Assembly (NCBI GenBank): GCA_963555705.1
Contig: OY743188.1
Span: 29,471,383 to 29,535,382, forward strand
Source: Ligustrum vulgare
Taxonomy: Eukaryota; Streptophyta; Magnoliopsida; Lamiales; Oleaceae
Length of the DNA stretch: 64,000 nucleotides
Direction: 5' to 3'
Shown: one piece after another, positions 13,113-22,636 of the stretch
Layout of the letters: every line of letters starts with the position of its first letter
Numbering within the stretch: the first letter of the stretch is position 1
Notes under the pieces: generated by a model
The model's database searches: none
Told to the model about the DNA's origin: nothing
Seen by the model: the letters and a program-made list of their open reading frames with translations, nothing else
Position numbers and translations under genes: made by a program

Positions 13113-14194
13113 TCCCCTCCCTCTTCGAAATGATTCGACCTCGAATCTGTACCTGCATCAAATGGAGATAGATCAGAAACATTAAATGAAGCCGAAACAT
13201 TATACTCACCAGGAAGATCGAGTTTATAGGCATTGTCGTTGATCCTTTCAATCACTTGGAATGGACCATTCCCTCGCGGTTGTAACTTTGACTTGCGTTG
13301 TTCTGAAAACCGCTTCTTTCTCAAATGTACCCAAACCCAATCACCGGGTTCAAATATGACGCCCTTTCTTCCTTTGTTAGCCTGCGAAGCATAATGTTCA
13401 TTTTTCTTTTCAATCGTCAACCTCACCTTGTCGTAGAGTGATTTAACCATCTCAGCCTTTTTCTTTCCATCTAAACTACTACGTTCATTCACAGGTAAAG
13501 GAATTAAATCCAATGGTGTTAGCGGATTAAAACCATAAACAATTTCAAATGGTGAACAAGAAGTAGTAGAATGTATAACCCTATTATATGCAAATTCAAT
13601 AAATGGTAAACACTCTTCCCAATTTTTCAAATTTTTATTGATTATGGTGCGCAATAATTGAATCATTGTCCTATTTACTACCTCGGTCTGTCCATCGGTC
13701 TGTGGGTGACAAGTTGTAGAAAAAAGTAGTTTTGTTCCTAGTTTGTTCCACAAGACTCTCCAAAAATGACTAAGGAATTTAACATCCCTATCCGGGACTA
13801 TACTCTTAGGAACCCCATGTAAGCGCACAAGATCTCTAAATAAAATATCAGCTATGTTGGTAGCATCATCAGTTTTATGGCATGGTATGAAATGTGCCAT
13901 TTTACTAAAGTGATCTACCACCACAAAAATCGAGTCTCTGGCCTTCTTAGTCCTAGGTAATCCCTAAACAAAATTCATAGAGATATCGACCCAAGGTTCG
14001 GTAGGGACGGGTAAAGGCATATATAATCCATGAGGGTTAATCCTAGATTTTTCCTTCTTGATTTCACTACTTTTGGCATAGAAGCTCACTCTTGGTTTTT
14101 CTTTTCTGGCACTCTTCGCTCCCTCTCCTTTTTTCTGAGGTATGTACCCCAACACTCTTTTTTTCTCTCGCCTCTCCTTTTTCTGGAGTCGTGG
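12860..14194 (-). pseudogene. Gypsy pol remnant (integrase core and C-terminus)
   Basis: The frame carries an integrase core: WVDISMNF near the start, VVVDHFSKMAHFIPCHKTDD, the HPQTDGQTEVVNRT block, and the FEIVYGFNPLTPLDLIPLP segment, followed by the C-terminal GPMTRLQTKRA motif. An in-frame TAG lies at 13961-13963, between MNFV and GLPR. Upstream, text resembling the protease-RT linker (VSFYAKSSEIKK) joins directly to the integrase. This shows a large deletion removing RT, RNase H and the integrase zinc-binding N-terminus. A frame change is also needed between gag and this part. The last 85 or so codons lie in the 3' LTR. It is a dead, deleted pol. Confidence 0.9.
13113..13126 (-). other. 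Polypurine tract of the Gypsy element
   Basis: The minus-strand tract GAAGAGGGAGGGGA abuts the 3' LTR. It also encodes part of the pol C-terminal region (EEGGDD). Confidence 0.8.
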
Positions 14195-14494
14195 CTCCAT
14201 GTAGCGACCAAGAATTTTTATGCGATTAATAATTATTTTAATAGAAAATCGTGTCGCTAATATTTCACCCATTTTTATTAAGTTAACGCCGCGACGTATT
14301 CGTATAGCCAAGTCAAGAAATAATCGAGATCGTTCGATTTTAAATTAAATTCCGAATTTCTAAAAATATCTCCATTCTCTTGATTTAAAGTATATTAAGT
14401 CCAAGTACTTAATTCAATGTTATCCCAATATTTATTTATACAAAAATTATTTTTATTATTGAAATTAAGAAAATATATGCAAGCATGAGAGGTT

Positions 14495-14850
14495 CCATTA
14501 TATGTAATCATGAAGAGCATAATATTTGTATAAATATGGAAAAGTATATGAATGATTTATATACTCCATTATATGTAATCATGAAGAGCATAATATTTGT
14601 ATAAATATGGAAAAGTATATGAATGAATTATATACTCCATTATATATAATCATGAAGAGCATAATATTTGTATAAATATGGAAAAGTATATGAATGATTG
14701 ATAAGACTCCATTATATGTAATCATGAAGAGCATAATATTTGTATAAATATGGAAAAGTATATGAATGATTTATATACTCCATTATATATAATCATGAAG
14801 AGCATAATAATTGTATAAATATGGAAAAGTATATGAATGATTGGTAGACT
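14495..14850. repeat. 71-bp tandem repeat, five units
   Basis: Units begin CCATTATATGTAATCATGAA at about 14495, 14566, 14637, 14709 and 14780. The same array is in the right LTR at about 21059-21410. Confidence 0.93.
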
Positions 14851-14911
14851 CGCCCCTATTAATTGATTTAAATTATGATTGTATGTGAATGTCACATGAT
14901 TTGTGAAATTA

Positions 14912-15535
14912 TGTTTTTTTTATGACAAGTAAGTATGTCTTATGTTTTTATGAAAAGTAAGTATGTTTTTATGACAAGTAAGTATGTCTTATGTTTTTAC
15001 GAAAAGTAAGTATACCCTATATTTTTAAGAAAAAAATTTGGATCATTGCTATGAAAACAATCTCACAAGATTGCTATAGGTCACATAAGTATGACTTATG
15101 TTTTTATGAAAAGTAAGTATGTTTTTATGACAAGTAAGTATGTCTTATGTTTTTATGAAAAGTAAGTATGTTTTTATGACAAGTAAGTATGTCTTATGTT
15201 TTTATGAAAAGTAAGTATGTTTTTATGACAAGTAAGTATGTCCTATGTTTTTATGAAAAGTAAGTATATTTTTTATGACAAGTAAGTATGTCTTATGTTT
15301 TTATGAAAAGTAAGTATGTTTTTATGACAAGTAAGTATGTCTTATGTTTTTATGAAAAGTAAGTATGTTTTTATGACAAGTAAGTATGTCTTATATTTTT
15401 ATGAAAAGTAAGTATATTTTTATGACAAGTAAGTATGTCTTATGTTTTTATGAAAAGTAAGTATGTTTTTTTATGACAAGTAAGTATATCTTATGTTTTT
15501 ACGAAAAATAAGTATACCCTATGTTTTTACGAAAA
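14912..15535. repeat. 49-bp tandem repeat
   Basis: Alternating TATGACAAGTAAG and TATGAAAAGTAAG segments form a unit of about 49 bp. The right-LTR copy spans about 21476-22100. The repeat is broken once by a TTTGGATCATTGC segment near 15038. Confidence 0.93.
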
Positions 15536-16074
15536 TGTTTGGATCATTGCTATGAAATCAATCTCACAAGATTGCTATGAAATCAATCTCACAAGATTTC
15601 TATGGGTCACATATGATATGTTTATGATTATGCTAAGAGGACCGGAGTTTAGTAGCGCTACACATAAGAATTCTTGCCATTTAAGTTCGGTAAAATTCTT
15701 GTGTCTCCCTATGTTTATGAGTATTTCGATCCTATCCTATGTTATGATGAAAATGATCCATATGCTTTCAAAAGAAAATTTATGCTTGGTATACTTACTG
15801 AGATTTTATAAATCTCACTCCACGATATTTACCATTTTCAGATAATTGAAGGTTCGAGGCGGTCAACATGGAAGTGACAAAAGTGGTTAAGATTGATGAG
15901 ATAATTATGTTGAACTTTATGTAAGAAAATTATGTTCTATTTTTATTCACAAATAAAATTATGGGATTCTAATTATTCTTTTGAATAATTTTACATTACT
16001 ATTTAAGTCTCGATAATATGATATGAGTCACTTTTAGTGGCACTCGAATGGTCGAGAATTCGGGTCGTCACAGT

Positions 16075-16086
16075 TGGTATCAGAGT
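16075..16086 (+). other. Primer-binding site (tRNA-iMet)
   Basis: TGGTATCAGAGT lies two bases after the left LTR. It matches the standard initiator tRNA-Met primer site TGGTATCAGAGC except at the last base. Confidence 0.9.
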
Positions 16087-17994
16087 AAAGAGTTTTAAAA
16101 ACGATTCTGTAGATTTTTGAAATTTTATTTCTTTAAAAAAAAAAAAAAAAAACACTATTCACGTGAACAGTAAAACGACGTGCTATTCATGATGAACAGT
16201 GAACGAAATCACTATTCAAAAAAAAAAAAAAAGTTGAATTTTCACATGTCAAGTATGGTTATGATTTTGAAAAGCATGATGAAATTTGATGTGCGAATTT
16301 CAAGGACAAAATTCATTTTAAGCAAGGGAGTTTGTAATGTCCTGAAAATTTTATGGAATATAATTAGTTAGTGATATGATGTTTATATTGATGTCTTTGA
16401 TAAATTTCTAGAAGTTCGGGGACTAAAGGAAAAATAAGATTTGACGATAAATTTTATTTGGGTTAAGTTATTAATTATTGATGGGGAGATAATTACTATA
16501 TCGATATTGGATTTGTTTTGAAGACTGTGATTAATTAGGAATTATGATTCAAGAAAATGTTGATTTGGATACAACCACATTAAATTATTGTTGATTAAAG
16601 GAAAATAAGATTATATGAAATATTTTAACTCATCACTCTACTATGTCACTCTCCACGTATTGACTCCTCGAACCAGGTATGTTATATGCTTTGCAAGTCA
16701 TTTACGATTTTATTAAGACATGTTAAGTATGAAATCTTCATATGTTATGAATCTTTAAGTGAAATATACATGTTGAGTATGATATGAATTGATAGAAGCC
16801 TGAATTTTAATTTATTCCTTTTTATGTAGAATCATGAGACATAGAGGATATTGATATGAATTTTGGTTCATATTAAGCTTAGTAAGACTGACTAAATTAG
16901 AAAAATAAGTTGGTTCGTAACTTTTGCCAAAAAAATATATGGAATAATATATTAAACAAACAAAATTAATAATGAATTTGTACAATAATTTATCCCTTTA
17001 TCACTACCTTTGTGTAAAAACAAGGGAAAAACTGTGGATGGTTATTAGTACTTCCTCTTCAAGTTTCAATTTTCGGTTCAATAATTTATCCCTTTATCAC
17101 TACCTTTGCTTAAAAGCAAGGAAAAACTGTGGATGATTATTGGTACCACTCTTCAAGTTTCAATTCTGAAAAAAAAAATTCGGAAAGAAAGAAAGAGAAC
17201 GGGTGTTGAGCATAATGGGAATAATATGACTTAAGAATGATTTTCAAAATAATTGTTGTCCTCGAGTTTAGAAATGATGAACCTTAAATGGACTTTGCAT
17301 AATTGATTTTAGACATGGCACTAAGTATAAGAAGTCAACAGAAATGATTAGAAATATGTTCAGATTATCTATCATTTAGATTTAATGAGAAATAGGGAGC
17401 CAATTTTATGAAGTTTTATGAGATGTTAAGATTATAAGTGATATGATTTTAATGAGACTTTTATGAGAAGCATTATGAAGTTAGAGATTTAAAGATTTGG
17501 TTATTGGGAATTAAGTAATGGCTATTATGTTGAGTAAGTGAATTATGCCTCTATATTGAAGAGAAATTTATTATGAACTTTGGCCTTGTGATTAAATTTT
17601 GGGAATATGATTTATGACTTATAAATATAAGTATGAGTAATCTTTTGAGCCAATTAAGGTATTGAAGGAAGTGATATTGTGATATTGACGACTATGATTT
17701 GAAATTTCTATGTTGAGAAATTATGAATTGATTTTCTGGAATATTTTTTTATGATATTGAAGTTTGATGAAATTGTGGTCAATTTTTAGATCGTTGTGAT
17801 CAAATGTGGAATTATTTATTATTGTGAGTTATGAAGTATGCTTACGGTTTGAATAAGTCCAAATTTCAAAGGAAACTCTGCCTAGAATTTTATCGTTTGG
17901 AATTAAGAGCATAGTATGGTATGCAATCACTAAGATAATTGAGGTTAGACATGCAAATTCATTTACATCACAAACGAGATTTAGTAGATGATAA
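16087..17994 (+). other. Non-coding leader of the LOG-carrying element
   Basis: AT-rich, with no frame longer than a few dozen codons and no retroviral motif. A short imperfect direct repeat containing TTTATCCCTTTATCACTACC occurs near 16988 and 17088. Confidence 0.7.
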
Positions 17995-18105
17995 CAGAGA
18001 TATTATTATTTTCTCGTAAGGAGAACACACAAGAGTCACACTGGAAAAGAAATACATGAAACACGCAAAAGCAAAAGAAAGCAACATGGGAAATTCCTCA
18101 AATTG

Positions 18106-18318
18106 AGAGATGTGTTTCCGGAGTAGCCGTATCCTACCACCTCTGACCTTTTGAGGAAATAAAGAAACCTTCAAAGAGGTGTGTTTCGAGAGTAAGAATA
18201 CTCCGTAATCTACCACCTGGAACCTTTGAGGTACACACAAGATTTAAACATTAAGGAAATCCTAGGAAATTAGAGGGGTGTCTCGAGAGTAAGAATACTC
18301 CGTACTCTACCCCCACCT
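18106..18318 (-). repeat. Three tandem stem-loops downstream of LOG copy 1
   Basis: Units lie at 18106-18144, 18175-18218 and 18272-18318. Each is bounded by arms of AGAGGTG/CCACCT type. The second and third contain the perfect hairpin GAGTA-AGAA-TACTC. On the LOG sense strand they form the 3' flank, starting about 10 bases after the stop. The same three occur at 38698-38907. Confidence 0.85.
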
Positions 18319-18328
18319 ATTCTAAGAT

Positions 18329-18982
18329 TCATAAAGTTAAGTTTACATTAACCGGACTCCATTTTCGCTTGATTCCCCTTCCTTGCGACCAATCTATCTT
18401 AACCCCTGCTGGATCTTGTATTGAGATATATGAGTGCAGCTTATCCAGTAGTTCATCAATAGTAGGAGCAGAAATAAGGAGCCTTCTGGAAAATGGAGAG
18501 ATGAATCCCTGTTCCACAGCATAATCAAGAAAGGTTAACAAACCATCAAAGAAATTGTTAACATTCAGAAGCCCAATAGGCTTAGTATGGAGATCTAGTT
18601 GAGCCCACGAGGTAATGTTAAAGATTTCTTCTAAGGTACCAAAACCTCCGGGCAGGGCTATAAAGGCATCAGAACCATATAGCATACAAGTTATGCGTTC
18701 ATGGATGGATAAGGTTTGAACTTCATGCCCTCGTGTTTTGCCTGCAACATCTACCAAAGGGACAGGTATGACACCGATTACTTTTGATTTTTCTGCAAGA
18801 GCAGATTGGGAAATACAACCCATTAGACCACTGCTACCACCCCCATACACAAGAGTGATACCTTTTTCCCCCAGTTTCTTTCCAAGATCTACGGCCGCTT
18901 CTAGATAACCGAAGCCTTTCCCCACTTTTGATCCACAAAATACACAAATAGTTTTGATCTGTCGAAGTTTTGGTGCTTCCAT
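18329..18982 (-). CDS. LOG-type cytokinin riboside 5'-monophosphate phosphoribohydrolase homologue, copy 1
   Basis: A 217-aa intact frame. LOG enzymes remove ribose 5'-phosphate from cytokinin nucleotides to release the active free base. Visible motifs are the Rossmann start VFCGS (residues 14-18), YGGGSSGLMG (46-55), HER (94-96) and the LOG/lysine-decarboxylase-like signature PGGFGTLEE (111-119). The candidate catalytic Arg96 and Glu119 have the family spacing. The usual HERKAEMAR is replaced by HERITCMLY, so substrate use may differ. It has no introns, unlike normal plant LOG genes. It lies antisense inside a recent LTR element, downstream of the Cys-rich protein gene, with its own TATA-like box. 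The tail from residue 188 (basic KRKW near 205-208) is not typical of LOG. Family membership is clear from motifs; enzymatic activity is inferred. Confidence 0.93.
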   Translation of the reverse strand: MEAPKLRQIKTICVFCGSKVGKGFGYLEAAVDLGKKLGEKGITLVYGGGSSGLMGCISQSALAEKSKVIGVIPVPLVDVAGKTRGHEVQTLSIHERITCMLYGSDAFIALPGGFGTLEEIFNITSWAQLDLHTKPIGLLNVNNFFDGLLTFLDYAVEQGFISPFSRRLLISAPTIDELLDKLHSYISIQDPAGVKIDWSQGRGIKRKWSPVNVNLTL

Positions 18983-19056
18983 CTTTGATAGTATAGAAGG
19001 GAAAACTTACGAAGAAGATGTGATTTTGGGATACCTGAACTATGAAATATGTTTGG

Positions 19057-19065
19057 CTATTTAAA
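19057..19065 (-). promoter_or_regulatory. TATA-like box of LOG copy 1
   Basis: The minus-strand TTTAAATAG, about 75 bp upstream of the LOG ATG, is conserved at the equivalent place in copy 2 (39644-39652). It suggests LOG has its own transcript. Confidence 0.55.
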
Positions 19066-19158
19066 GCCGGAAAAATTTACTGTTTTTGATTGATTCTGAA
19101 AAAGTAAAGATTTACTTTTGACAAAATCGGCCAACTTTTGACTGTTTTACCAAAGATA

Positions 19159-19172
19159 TCACCTTTCGGTGA
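19159..19172 (-). other. GAAA-capped stem-loop between the two cassette genes
   Basis: The minus-strand sequence TCACCGAAAGGTGA forms a 5-bp stem closed by a GAAA (GNRA-type) tetraloop. The copy 2 equivalent keeps the fold by a G-U pair. Confidence 0.5.
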
Positions 19173-19278
19173 TTTATTTCCAGCTTTATCAAAACTCGAG
19201 AAAGGAAAATATATTTTATTTCCAAAACGCGTGAAAGAAAACAGCAAAATATTTTAAATGTGTATCAAGAGATTTACC

Positions 19279-19830
19279 TTATATCATTGTTGAACTGCCA
19301 GAAGCCTCATTTTGTAAAACAGACTGGCAAACAGGATCTTTTGCTATTATATTTTGGAGACTATAACGATTTTTGTCCTCGTTAAACTGAGCGTATAAGG
19401 AGAGAAGTTCACGTTGCACATAACCACTTGGGTGCGTCTCAAGAGTCAGTCGAATATCATCCAAAGACTCCTTACTCAGTCCACCCTTTATGAATTTGAT
19501 TTTATCATCCCGATTAGTAGAAGAATATCCTACTGTTTTGCAACGAGTATCACAGTTCCAACGAGCACATTTGTAGCAACCATTCAGCCTTTTTGCTCTT
19601 CGTTTCTTTGCGAAGGTGCTTTTGCCTAAACCAGGCATGTGCTTTGGAAATGTCATAGGTAATTCACCAGATAGTCGAACCTTTGCTTCGATCAACCAGC
19701 GAACATCTTCTGAAACACCATGAGCCATCAGCAACCTCAATCTTTCGAGTCTTATTCGATAAATTTTCCTCAGATCATTCATTGGAAGACTGGAATAATA
19801 CTTGCGAATGTTTGTAAGAATGATATCCAT
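19279..19830 (-). CDS. Basic Cys-rich (zinc-finger-like) protein, copy 1
   Basis: 183 aa, starting at the ATG at 19830. The longer frame from 19878 would put its start within or upstream of the TATA-like box and lacks support in copy 2. Residues 20-50 form a charged, probably helical region (RLERLRLLMAHG). Residues 70-81 are a basic run (KSTFAKKRRAKR), followed by C85-X2-C88-X4-C93-X3-C97. A conserved acidic/helical C-terminal half (DDIRLTLETHPSGYVQREL) comes next. A basic patch immediately before a four-cysteine finger is the layout of nucleic-acid-binding/silencing-suppressor proteins of carla-, viti- and allexiviruses. That comparison is by pattern only. Copy 2 is about 89 percent identical over the first 153 residues. 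The role is unknown; nucleic-acid binding is the best inference. Confidence 0.75.
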   Translation of the reverse strand: MDIILTNIRKYYSSLPMNDLRKIYRIRLERLRLLMAHGVSEDVRWLIEAKVRLSGELPMTFPKHMPGLGKSTFAKKRRAKRLNGCYKCARWNCDTRCKTVGYSSTNRDDKIKFIKGGLSKESLDDIRLTLETHPSGYVQRELLSLYAQFNEDKNRYSLQNIIAKDPVCQSVLQNEASGSSTMI

Positions 19831-19864
19831 GTTTTTGATGGATCTAACCTCTTCCCAGCATGAA

Positions 19865-19873
19865 CTATTTAAA
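19865..19873 (-). promoter_or_regulatory. TATA-like box of Cys-rich protein copy 1
   Basis: TTTAAATAG on the minus strand, about 35-43 bp upstream of the ATG. It is conserved in copy 2 and decides the choice of start. Confidence 0.55.
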
Positions 19874-20110
19874 AGCATTAAGGATCGGAGGGAATCCGCG
19901 TGATATTGATTCCAACAAGAAAGCGCGGAATAGAATAATGGAAAAGAGGGAACAAGAGTTTATGCGCCGTTTACTTTCTTGATAAAAGGAAGATTTGATG
20001 ATGACGGGATTTGAGATATGGAATATTTTCTTGGATTTTTGGGTACTGATATTTTGATATAATAATCAAGGTATAGAAATAATACGGGGATACGTGAAAG
20101 TGAAATAAGG

Positions 20111-20748
20111 ACTGTATTGAATCAGGATTAATAAGTTTGTGCAAGTGAAAGGAATACCTTACGGGAAATGTTATGATATTTGAGTTAAGAATTTTAATTA
20201 TTTGGGAGATATTTGTTTATTGAATTTTGCAGAAATTTTGGGTTACAAATATTGGAAAGATAAACTGATGATTATGTTGATATGTGAATAACATGTTTGG
20301 GTATATTACATAGAGAATATTCAGGTAATCGTTTTAATTATTTTGGGATATTTGGTGATAAGAAGAAATGACAAATTATTATGGTATGATATGTTAGTAA
20401 AGATTTATTGAAATTTTAGAGATATTAATACGAATATTTGAGGTCACATGATACGATGATAAATGACAAGTTACATGAATACTACAAGATATGATGAAAT
20501 ATCACATACGATTGGGAATTTTCATTTTGATTCAGAAGAATTTATGAGTAGACATATGTCTATTATTGATAGAAAAGTCCATGTCTTAAGAAAATAAATT
20601 GATGCATTTAGTCAAAGTCCAGTGGGTTAAATATGGTTGGGTTAAATATGGTAGCGATGATGCTACATAAGAAGAAGAAGAAGAGATTCTGATTAAGTGT
20701 TCAGAAATCATAAGATCAAGTAAGATTAATTTCGAGGACGAAATTATT
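20111..20748 (+). other. Non-coding 3' interior of the LOG-carrying element
   Basis: AT-rich and frame-free. It ends with GAGGACGAAATTATTTTAA, typical of DNA just before the 3' LTR in plant chromoviruses. Confidence 0.6.
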
Positions 20749-20763
20749 TTAAGGGGGTAAGTT
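20749..20763 (+). other. Polypurine tract
   Basis: TTAAGGGGGTAAGTT directly abuts the right LTR. Confidence 0.8.
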
Positions 20764-22636
20764 TGTAGCGACCAAGAATTTTTACGCGATTAATAATTAT
20801 TTTAATAGAAAATCGTGTCGCTAATATTTCACCCATTTTTATTAAGTTAACGCCGCGACGTATTCGTATAGCCAAGTCAAGAAATAATCGAGATCGTTCG
20901 ATTTTAAATTAAATTCCGAATTTCTAAAAATATCTCCATTCTCTTGATTTAAAGTATATTAAGTCCAAGTACTTAATTCAATGTTATCCCAATATTTATT
21001 TATACAAAAATTATTTTTATTATTGAAATTAAGAAAATATATGCAAGCATGAGAGGTTCCATTATATGTAATCATGAAGAGCATAATATTTGTATAAATA
21101 TGGAAAAGTATATGAATGATTTATATACTCCATTATATGTAATCATGAAGAGCATAATATTTGTATAAATATGGAAAAGTATATGAATGAATTATATACT
21201 CCATTATATATAATCATGAAGAGCATAATATTTGTATAAATATGGAAAAGTATATGAATGATTGATAAGACTCCATTATATGTAATCATGAAGAGCATAA
21301 TATTTGTATAAATATGGAAAAGTATATGAATGATTTATATACTCCATTATATATAATCATGAAGAGCATAATAATTGTATAAATATGGAAAAGTATATGA
21401 ATGATTGGTAGACTCGCCCCTATTAATTGATTTAAATTATGATTGTATGTGAATGTCACATGATTTGTGAAATTATGTTTTTTTTATGACAAGTAAGTAT
21501 GTCTTATGTTTTTATGAAAAGTAAGTATGTTTTTATGACAAGTAAGTATGTCTTATGTTTTTACGAAAAGTAAGTATACCCTATATTTTTAAGAAAAAAA
21601 TTTGGATCATTGCTATGAAAACAATCTCACAAGATTGCTATAGGTCACATAAGTATGTCTTATGTTTTTATGAAAAGTAAGTATGTTTTTATGACAAGTA
21701 AGTATGTCTTATGTTTTTATGAAAAGTAAGTATGTTTTTATGACAAGTAAGTATGTCCTATGTTTTTATGAAAAGTAAGTATATTTTTTATGACAAGTAA
21801 GTATGTCTTATGTTTTTATGAAAAGTAAGTATGTTTTTATGACAAGTAAGTATGTCTTATGTTTTTATGAAAAGTAAGTATGTTTTTATGACAAGTAAGT
21901 ATGTCTTATGTTTTTATGAAAAGTAAGTATGTTTTTATGACAAGTAAGTATGTCTTATATTTTTATGAAAAGTAAGTATATTTTTATGACAAGTAAGTAT
22001 GTCTTATGTTTTTATGAAAAGTAAGTATGTTTTTTTATGACAAGTAAGTATATCTTATGTTTTTACGAAAAATAAGTATACCCTATGTTTTTACGAAAAT
22101 GTTTGGATCATTGCTATGAAATCAATCTCACAAGATTGCTATGAAATCAATCTCACAAGATTTCTATGGGTCACATATGATATGTTTATGATTATGCTAA
22201 GAGGACCGGAGTTTAGTAGCGCTACACATAAGAATTCTTGCCATTTAAGTTCGGTAAAATTCTTGTGTCTCCCTATGTTTATGAGTATTTCGATCCTATC
22301 CTATGTTATGATGAAAATGATCCATATGCTTTCAAAAGAAAATTTATGCTTGGTATACTTACTGGGATTTTATAAATCTCACTCCACGATATTTACCATT
22401 TTCAGATAATTGAAGGTTCGAGGCGGTCAACATGGAAGTGACAAAAGTGGTTAAGATTGATGAGATAATTATGTTGAACTTTATGTAAGAAAATTATGTT
22501 CTATTTTTATTCACAAATAAAATTATGGGATTCTAATTATTCTTTTGAATAATTTTACATTACTATTTAAGTCTCGATAATATGATATGAGTCACTTTTA
22601 GTGGCACTCGAATGGTCGAGAATTCGGGTCGTCACA
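20764..22636 (+). repeat. 3' LTR of the LOG-carrying element
   Basis: The same 1873-bp length as the left LTR and near identical. Observed differences are a few substitutions (for example near 15094 and 15802 of the left copy) and a shift of one variant unit within the 49-bp array. Confidence 0.95.

Larger units (their letters stand above)
14200..16072 (+). repeat. 5' LTR of the LOG-carrying element
   Basis: Holds two tandem arrays, of about 71 bp (14495-14850) and about 49 bp (14912-15535). The 97-aa open frame at 15552-15845 is present in both LTRs, has no recognisable domain, and is probably fortuitous. Confidence 0.95.
17995..20110 (-). other. LOG/Cys-rich-protein cassette, copy 1
   Basis: The segment alignable with 38586-40755, running antisense to the host element. 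In minus-strand order it holds a TATA-like box, the Cys-rich protein gene, a GAAA-capped stem, a second TATA-like box, the LOG gene, and three tandem stem-loops. Similarity fades just outside these limits, where the sequence becomes specific to each host element. The cassette therefore behaves as a unit independent of the LTR family. Confidence 0.85.
14200..22636 (+). mobile_element. Non-autonomous LTR retrotransposon carrying LOG cassette 1, TSD CTCCA
   Basis: LTRs of 1873 bp at 14200-16072 and 20764-22636 start TGTAGCGACC and end GGTCGTCACA. Exact TSDs CTCCA lie at 14195-14199 and 22637-22641. A tRNA-Met primer site follows the left LTR, and a polypurine tract precedes the right one. The LTR ends and the GACGAAATTATTTTAAGGGGG text are of the plant chromovirus (Tekay/Del-like) kind. 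The 4.7-kb interior has no gag, protease, RT or integrase. Its only coding content is the antisense LOG plus Cys-rich-protein cassette at 17995-20110. The near-identical LTRs point to a recent insertion by trans-acting proteins. Confidence 0.95.

Noticed and set aside
14912..15535. Regular short repeats that could suggest a CRISPR-like array
   Set aside because: The units are contiguous and alternate two variants without unique spacers. They lie inside plant LTRs and occur in both copies, so they are a tandem repeat.
15552..15845. 97-aa frame, also at 22116-22409
   Set aside because: It is identical but for one residue because it lies in both LTRs. No domain or codon signal, so treated as fortuitous.
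18106..18318. Hammerhead ribozyme (retrozyme-like) in the stem-loop region
   Set aside because: CGAAAC occurs on the minus strand, but I find no CUGAUGA box with correct spacing. The hairpins are simple stems.
19831..19878. Upstream start of the Cys-rich protein (and 40364-40591 in copy 2)
   Set aside because: The added N-termini cross the TATA-like box and are not conserved between copies. The ATGs at 19830 and 40363 give aligned proteins.
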